Below are positions 61,151 to 64,000 of a stretch of DNA of 64,000 nt, piece after piece. Location of the stretch: the NCBI RefSeq assembly GCF_009363435.1, contig NZ_CP045354.1:872001-936000 (forward strand), read 5' to 3'. Source of the DNA: Labrenzia sp. THAF82 (GTDB lineage: Bacteria > Pseudomonadota > Alphaproteobacteria > Rhizobiales > Stappiaceae). The notes beneath the pieces are model-generated. The model ran no database searches. It was given only the letters and a program-made list of their open reading frames with translations, and was not told the DNA's origin. The first letter of the stretch is position 1; each line of letters begins with the position of its first letter. The translations under genes were made by a program, and so were the position numbers.

Positions 61151-63178
61151 ATGATTATGGGAATAGACCAATTTTTCAGGTCGGCAGCATTGTTGCTGGC
61201 CTTGTTTACTATTTCACTCCTGACCATTGGGGCGCAGGCACAAGATCGTGAACGCGCCATTCTTGTGCTGGATGGATCCGGCAGCATGTGGGGTCAGATT
61301 GACGGCGTATCGAAGATCGAAATCGCGCGCGGCGAAATCGCCCAGATGCTGACAGGATGGGACAAGAACATCGACCTCGGTCTTATGACTTACGGTCACC
61401 GGACCAAGGGCGATTGCAATGACATCGAGCTTGTTGTTCCACCTCAGCCATTGAACGGAAACGCGTTTCAAGGTGCTGTGAATTCAATCAGTCCCAAAGG
61501 AAAGACACCGCTTTCAACCGCAGTTCGTCTCGCGGCGGAAGAGATGCGCTTTACCGAAGAGCGTGCGACCGTTGTGCTTCTGAGTGATGGTCTTGAGACC
61601 TGCGAAGCTGACCCTTGTGCGCTGGCTTCGTCCCTTGAAGCACAGGGTGTTGACTTCACTGCACATGTGATCGGTTTTGACATCTCGGCCAATGAAGCAA
61701 AGCAGCTTTCCTGCCTGGCCGAAAACACCGGCGGCCAGTTCTTTCTTGCCGGAAATTCCGGCGAGTTGACGGAAGCTCTGGCTCAGACGGTGCAGACAAT
61801 TGCCGTGACCGAACCTGAACCCGCTCCAGAGCCGGTGGTTGTTGCTGAAGCAAAGCCCGAGCCTGCGCCCGCACCTGCTGGTCCACAAGGCATTCAAGCA
61901 CTCGCAAAGCTTTGTGAAACCTGCGACTTTCTGGAAAAGGATGTCTTTTGGTACCTTTATGAGGCCAAGGCCGATGCAAACGGCAAGCGCAAGGAAATCA
62001 ACCGCAACAACAATGCACAGCCGATTTTTGAGACCGGCCAGGGAGAGTATCATCTCGGCGCTAAGTATGGAGAGGCCTATGTCAGCAGTGATTTCACGGT
62101 TTCTGCCGGACAGCTGACCGAAGGTGTGATCAACCTGAATGCAGGCAACCTGCGTGTTCGGGCTGAAGCCGCGCCAGGCGGCACATCCCTCAACGACAAG
62201 ATGTTTTATTATGTCTACGAAGCCAAAAAGGATCTCGAAGGCAAGCGCAAGGAAGTGAGCCGGTCTGGTGCTGCCAACCACGTCTTCCGGCTGCCCGCGG
62301 GTGAGTACCATATTGTCGCCATTCACGGCAAAGCGCGTGCAACTGCGGATCTGACTGTCGAGGCTGGCGCTCTGACGGACCATGTTTTCGATATGAATGC
62401 AGGGTATCTCAGGATCACAGGGGTCCCGACATCAGGAGCGGAACCGCTCAAGGACAATCAGTTCTACTATGTCTTTGAGGCGAAGAAGGACCTTGAAGGC
62501 AATCGCAGGGAAGTGGATCGGTCCGGCGCTGCGCAACCTTTGTTCCGGCTGAGTGCGGGCGACTATCACGTCGTTGCAACGCATGGCAAAGCGCGTACAT
62601 CATTCGATGTCACGATCGGAGCTGATCAGCTGTCCGACGAAACCGTGGACATGAATGTCGGTTATCTCAGGATTGCCAATCTGTTGGCCGAAGGCCAGCC
62701 GCCGGTCGACAAGGACGTCTTTTACTATGTCTATGAAGCGAAGAAGGACCTTGAAGGCAAGCGTAAGGAAGTTGACCGGTCCGGCAATGCCAAGCCTTTG
62801 TTCCGGTTGAGTGCCGGCGACTATCACGTCCTTGCCACTTATGGCAATTCGAGCGTGACTGCAGATCTGACTGTCGACGCCGGTGCCCTGACGGACCAGA
62901 CCATGGTCCAAAATGCCGGTGTGTTGCGTGCTGAAACAGTTCTTGAGGAAGGCGGCGCTGCGCTCGACAAAGGTGTCTTCTGGTATGTCATGAGCGGACA
63001 GCAGGATCTGGAAGGCAAGCGGGCGGAAATCACCCGTTCCGGCAATGCCAAACCGATTTTTCGTCTCAAGGAAGGCAGCTATCAGTTGAATGTTCGCTAC
63101 GGGAACGAGACCTATAGTTTCCCGATGGACGTGTCAGCTGGAGAAGTGAAAGACGCATCATTGCTTCTGAAAAAGTAA
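61151..63178 (+). CDS. Secreted von Willebrand A protein with five tandem beta repeats
   Basis: A 675-residue exported protein. Residues 1-30 are a signal (SAALLLALFTISLLTIGAQA). Residues about 34-220 are a VWA domain with an intact MIDAS: DGSGSMWGQ (Asp41, Ser43, Ser45), a later GKTPLSTAV threonine and LLSDGLETC. A Pro/Glu/Ala linker follows. Residues about 252-675 are five copies of an 86-residue beta unit, each starting DK-x-x-FYYVYEAK and containing GKRKEV-x-RSG, FRLSAGDYHV and a T-LTV-AGALTD strand. Likely a periplasmic or surface ligand-binding protein; ligand unknown. Start at MIMGIDQ. Confidence 0.85.
   Translation: MIMGIDQFFRSAALLLALFTISLLTIGAQAQDRERAILVLDGSGSMWGQIDGVSKIEIARGEIAQMLTGWDKNIDLGLMTYGHRTKGDCNDIELVVPPQPLNGNAFQGAVNSISPKGKTPLSTAVRLAAEEMRFTEERATVVLLSDGLETCEADPCALASSLEAQGVDFTAHVIGFDISANEAKQLSCLAENTGGQFFLAGNSGELTEALAQTVQTIAVTEPEPAPEPVVVAEAKPEPAPAPAGPQGIQALAKLCETCDFLEKDVFWYLYEAKADANGKRKEINRNNNAQPIFETGQGEYHLGAKYGEAYVSSDFTVSAGQLTEGVINLNAGNLRVRAEAAPGGTSLNDKMFYYVYEAKKDLEGKRKEVSRSGAANHVFRLPAGEYHIVAIHGKARATADLTVEAGALTDHVFDMNAGYLRITGVPTSGAEPLKDNQFYYVFEAKKDLEGNRREVDRSGAAQPLFRLSAGDYHVVATHGKARTSFDVTIGADQLSDETVDMNVGYLRIANLLAEGQPPVDKDVFYYVYEAKKDLEGKRKEVDRSGNAKPLFRLSAGDYHVLATYGNSSVTADLTVDAGALTDQTMVQNAGVLRAETVLEEGGAALDKGVFWYVMSGQQDLEGKRAEITRSGNAKPIFRLKEGSYQLNVRYGNETYSFPMDVSAGEVKDASLLLKK
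61906..63175 (+). repeat. Five tandem ~258-base units in the VWA gene
   Basis: Unit anchors (the FxYVYEAK segment) begin near 61933, 62197, 62449, 62707 and 62968, spaced 264, 252, 258 and 261 bases. Units 2, 3 and 4 are most alike; 1 and 5 are diverged ends. Confidence 0.88.
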
Positions 63179-63198
63179 GCCGACGAGACTTGACGCTC

Positions 63199-63229
63199 GG
63201 TCGCCGCCCGATATGGGCGGCGACCTTTT
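63199..63229 (+). terminator. Rho-independent terminator after the VWA gene
   Basis: Perfect 11-base arms GGTCGCCGCCC and GGGCGGCGACC around GATAT, followed by TTTTCTTTT. Confidence 0.92.
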
Positions 63230-63416
63230 CTTTTGTCTGTCGCAACCATGCTGAGACGGTTGGGCTGACTTGCGGAAATCAGATTGTGCTGAATTTCGGT
63301 ACCGGACGCGTGTCCACAGCGCGTGTGTCGAGGCCAAAAAATCTTTCACTTTGACCAGATTTAGATCCTGAAACGACCGATTCCAGGTCAGAGGGAGCAC
63401 AATTTCTCGTTTAAAA

Positions 63417-63447
63417 TGAATGCATTCAAAAAAATGAAACGTTTCAT
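63417..63447. promoter_or_regulatory. LacI-type operator upstream of the sugar-binding protein gene
   Basis: The perfect 14-base palindrome ATGAAACGTTTCAT at 63434-63447 carries the central CG and TGAAA/TTTCA arms typical of LacI/GalR operators. A second palindrome, TGAATGCATTCA, lies at 63417-63428. Both are about 100 bases before the start codon. A LacI-family repressor, probably encoded beyond the window, is the likely binder. Confidence 0.7.
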
Positions 63448-63541
63448 ATTGACGTATCCCAAGTCCCGTGTTTTGCTTAACTGGCCAGTTCACCTCAGCA
63501 GCCCGATGTGAATGGGCATTACCTTTTTTGGGAGGAAAATC

Positions 63542-64000
63542 ATGAAGTTATTGAAAATCGCTGCCGCGGCAGCGACCGGTCTCGCTTTGCTTGCTGGAAC
63601 CGCTCAAGCTGATGACAAGCCGGTTGTAGGCCTCATCATGAAGTCTCTTGCCAACGAGTTTTTTCAAAACATGATGGCGGGCGCTCAGGCTCATGAGGAA
63701 AAGCGCGGCGACTACAAATTGCTGGCCGTCGGTATGCAGAACGAGACGGACTTTGAATCTCAGATCAATGCCGTCGAAAACTTCATCACCCAAGGTGTTG
63801 ATGCAATCGTGGTAGCCCCTGCAGATTCCCGTGCAATGGTTCGCCCTTTGAAGAAGGCGATGGAAGCCGGCATTGTTGTCGTCAACTTCGATGTGGCCCT
63901 GGATACAGAGGCCAAGAAACAACAAAACGTTGAACTGGCTTTTGTCGGGCCGGACAACCGCGGTGGGGCCAAGCTGGCTGGCGATGCGCTGGGCAAGAAA
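63542..64000 (+). CDS. Sugar ABC transporter substrate-binding protein, 3' end cut by window
   Basis: The first 153 residues of a periplasmic binding protein of the type I (ribose/RbsB) fold. The signal is KLLKIAAAAATGLALLAGTA, with cleavage after AQA. The mature start is the typical DDKPVVGLIMKSLANEFFQN, followed by NETDFESQINAVENFI and TQGVDAIVVAPADSRAMV, then VVVNFDVALD. It binds a sugar or sugar alcohol for a CUT2-type ABC importer. A GGGAGG site precedes the ATG, and a LacI-type operator lies upstream, so sugar induction is likely. The permease and ATPase should lie just beyond the window. Confidence 0.93.
   Translation, partial: MKLLKIAAAAATGLALLAGTAQADDKPVVGLIMKSLANEFFQNMMAGAQAHEEKRGDYKLLAVGMQNETDFESQINAVENFITQGVDAIVVAPADSRAMVRPLKKAMEAGIVVVNFDVALDTEAKKQQNVELAFVGPDNRGGAKLAGDALGKK

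Overview
The window is a dense, moderately GC-rich stretch of chromosome from what looks like a marine alphaproteobacterium, probably Stappiaceae (Roseibium/Labrenzia-like). That placement is inference from gene content: the ethylmalonyl-CoA pathway genes ccr and ecm, an invasion-associated locus B protein, a 930-residue AcnB, a QueF of the short type, and short ATGA-type operon overlaps. There is no rRNA, tRNA, CRISPR array or recognisable insertion sequence. The first gene (pdxY) and the last gene (sugar ABC substrate-binding protein) are cut by the window edges.

Layout. 1-7.4 kb: pdxY and a DUF429 gene, a TetR gene with a degenerate metallo-beta-lactamase-fold gene under a striking nested palindrome, queF, and several uncharacterised secreted or membrane proteins. 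7.5-15.4 kb: acnA and acnB back to back (two unrelated-length aconitases), then typA. 15.5-22.7 kb: MarR plus a Bcr/CflA-type efflux pump, folP-folK, an AT-rich sulfatase-fold membrane enzyme that looks acquired, and argG with a ferredoxin-like gene. 22.9-30.2 kb: a YiaW/YiaV/NodT-type export operon, a TetR regulator with two operator-like dyads, an IorAB-type molybdenum oxidoreductase and a cytochrome P460. 30.4-37.3 kb: rlmN, IalB-family protein, an ECF sigma factor overlapping a VanX-like dipeptidase, a large secreted unknown and a caspase-fold protein.

37.5-46.6 kb is the most unusual part. A tightly packed seven-gene operon encodes a type I secretion ABC transporter with a peptidase-like domain lacking its cysteine, a membrane fusion protein, a GNAT acetyltransferase, a 607-residue Arg/Ser/Gly-rich protein with six RGG-[YF]-RG modules, a Sel1-repeat protein, an orphan protein and a divergent SAICAR-synthetase (PurC) paralogue. 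I read this as a candidate undescribed modification-and-export system. It is bracketed by an intact TrmH-type RNA methyltransferase gene and by a decayed fragment matching that gene's 3' end, in the same orientation.

46.7-52.3 kb holds a quinone oxidoreductase, exodeoxyribonuclease III, an HSL-type esterase and a run of envelope proteins (GH25 lipoprotein, SH3 protein, CAP-domain lipoprotein). 52.5-59.6 kb joins crotonyl-CoA carboxylase/reductase and ethylmalonyl-CoA mutase to an SbtA-type bicarbonate permease, a PII-like protein and a beta-carbonic anhydrase, suggesting that inorganic carbon supply is linked to the CO2-fixing steps of acetate assimilation. The window ends with an HD-GYP phosphodiesterase, a von Willebrand A protein with five tandem 86-residue units, and the start of a sugar ABC transporter behind a LacI-type operator.
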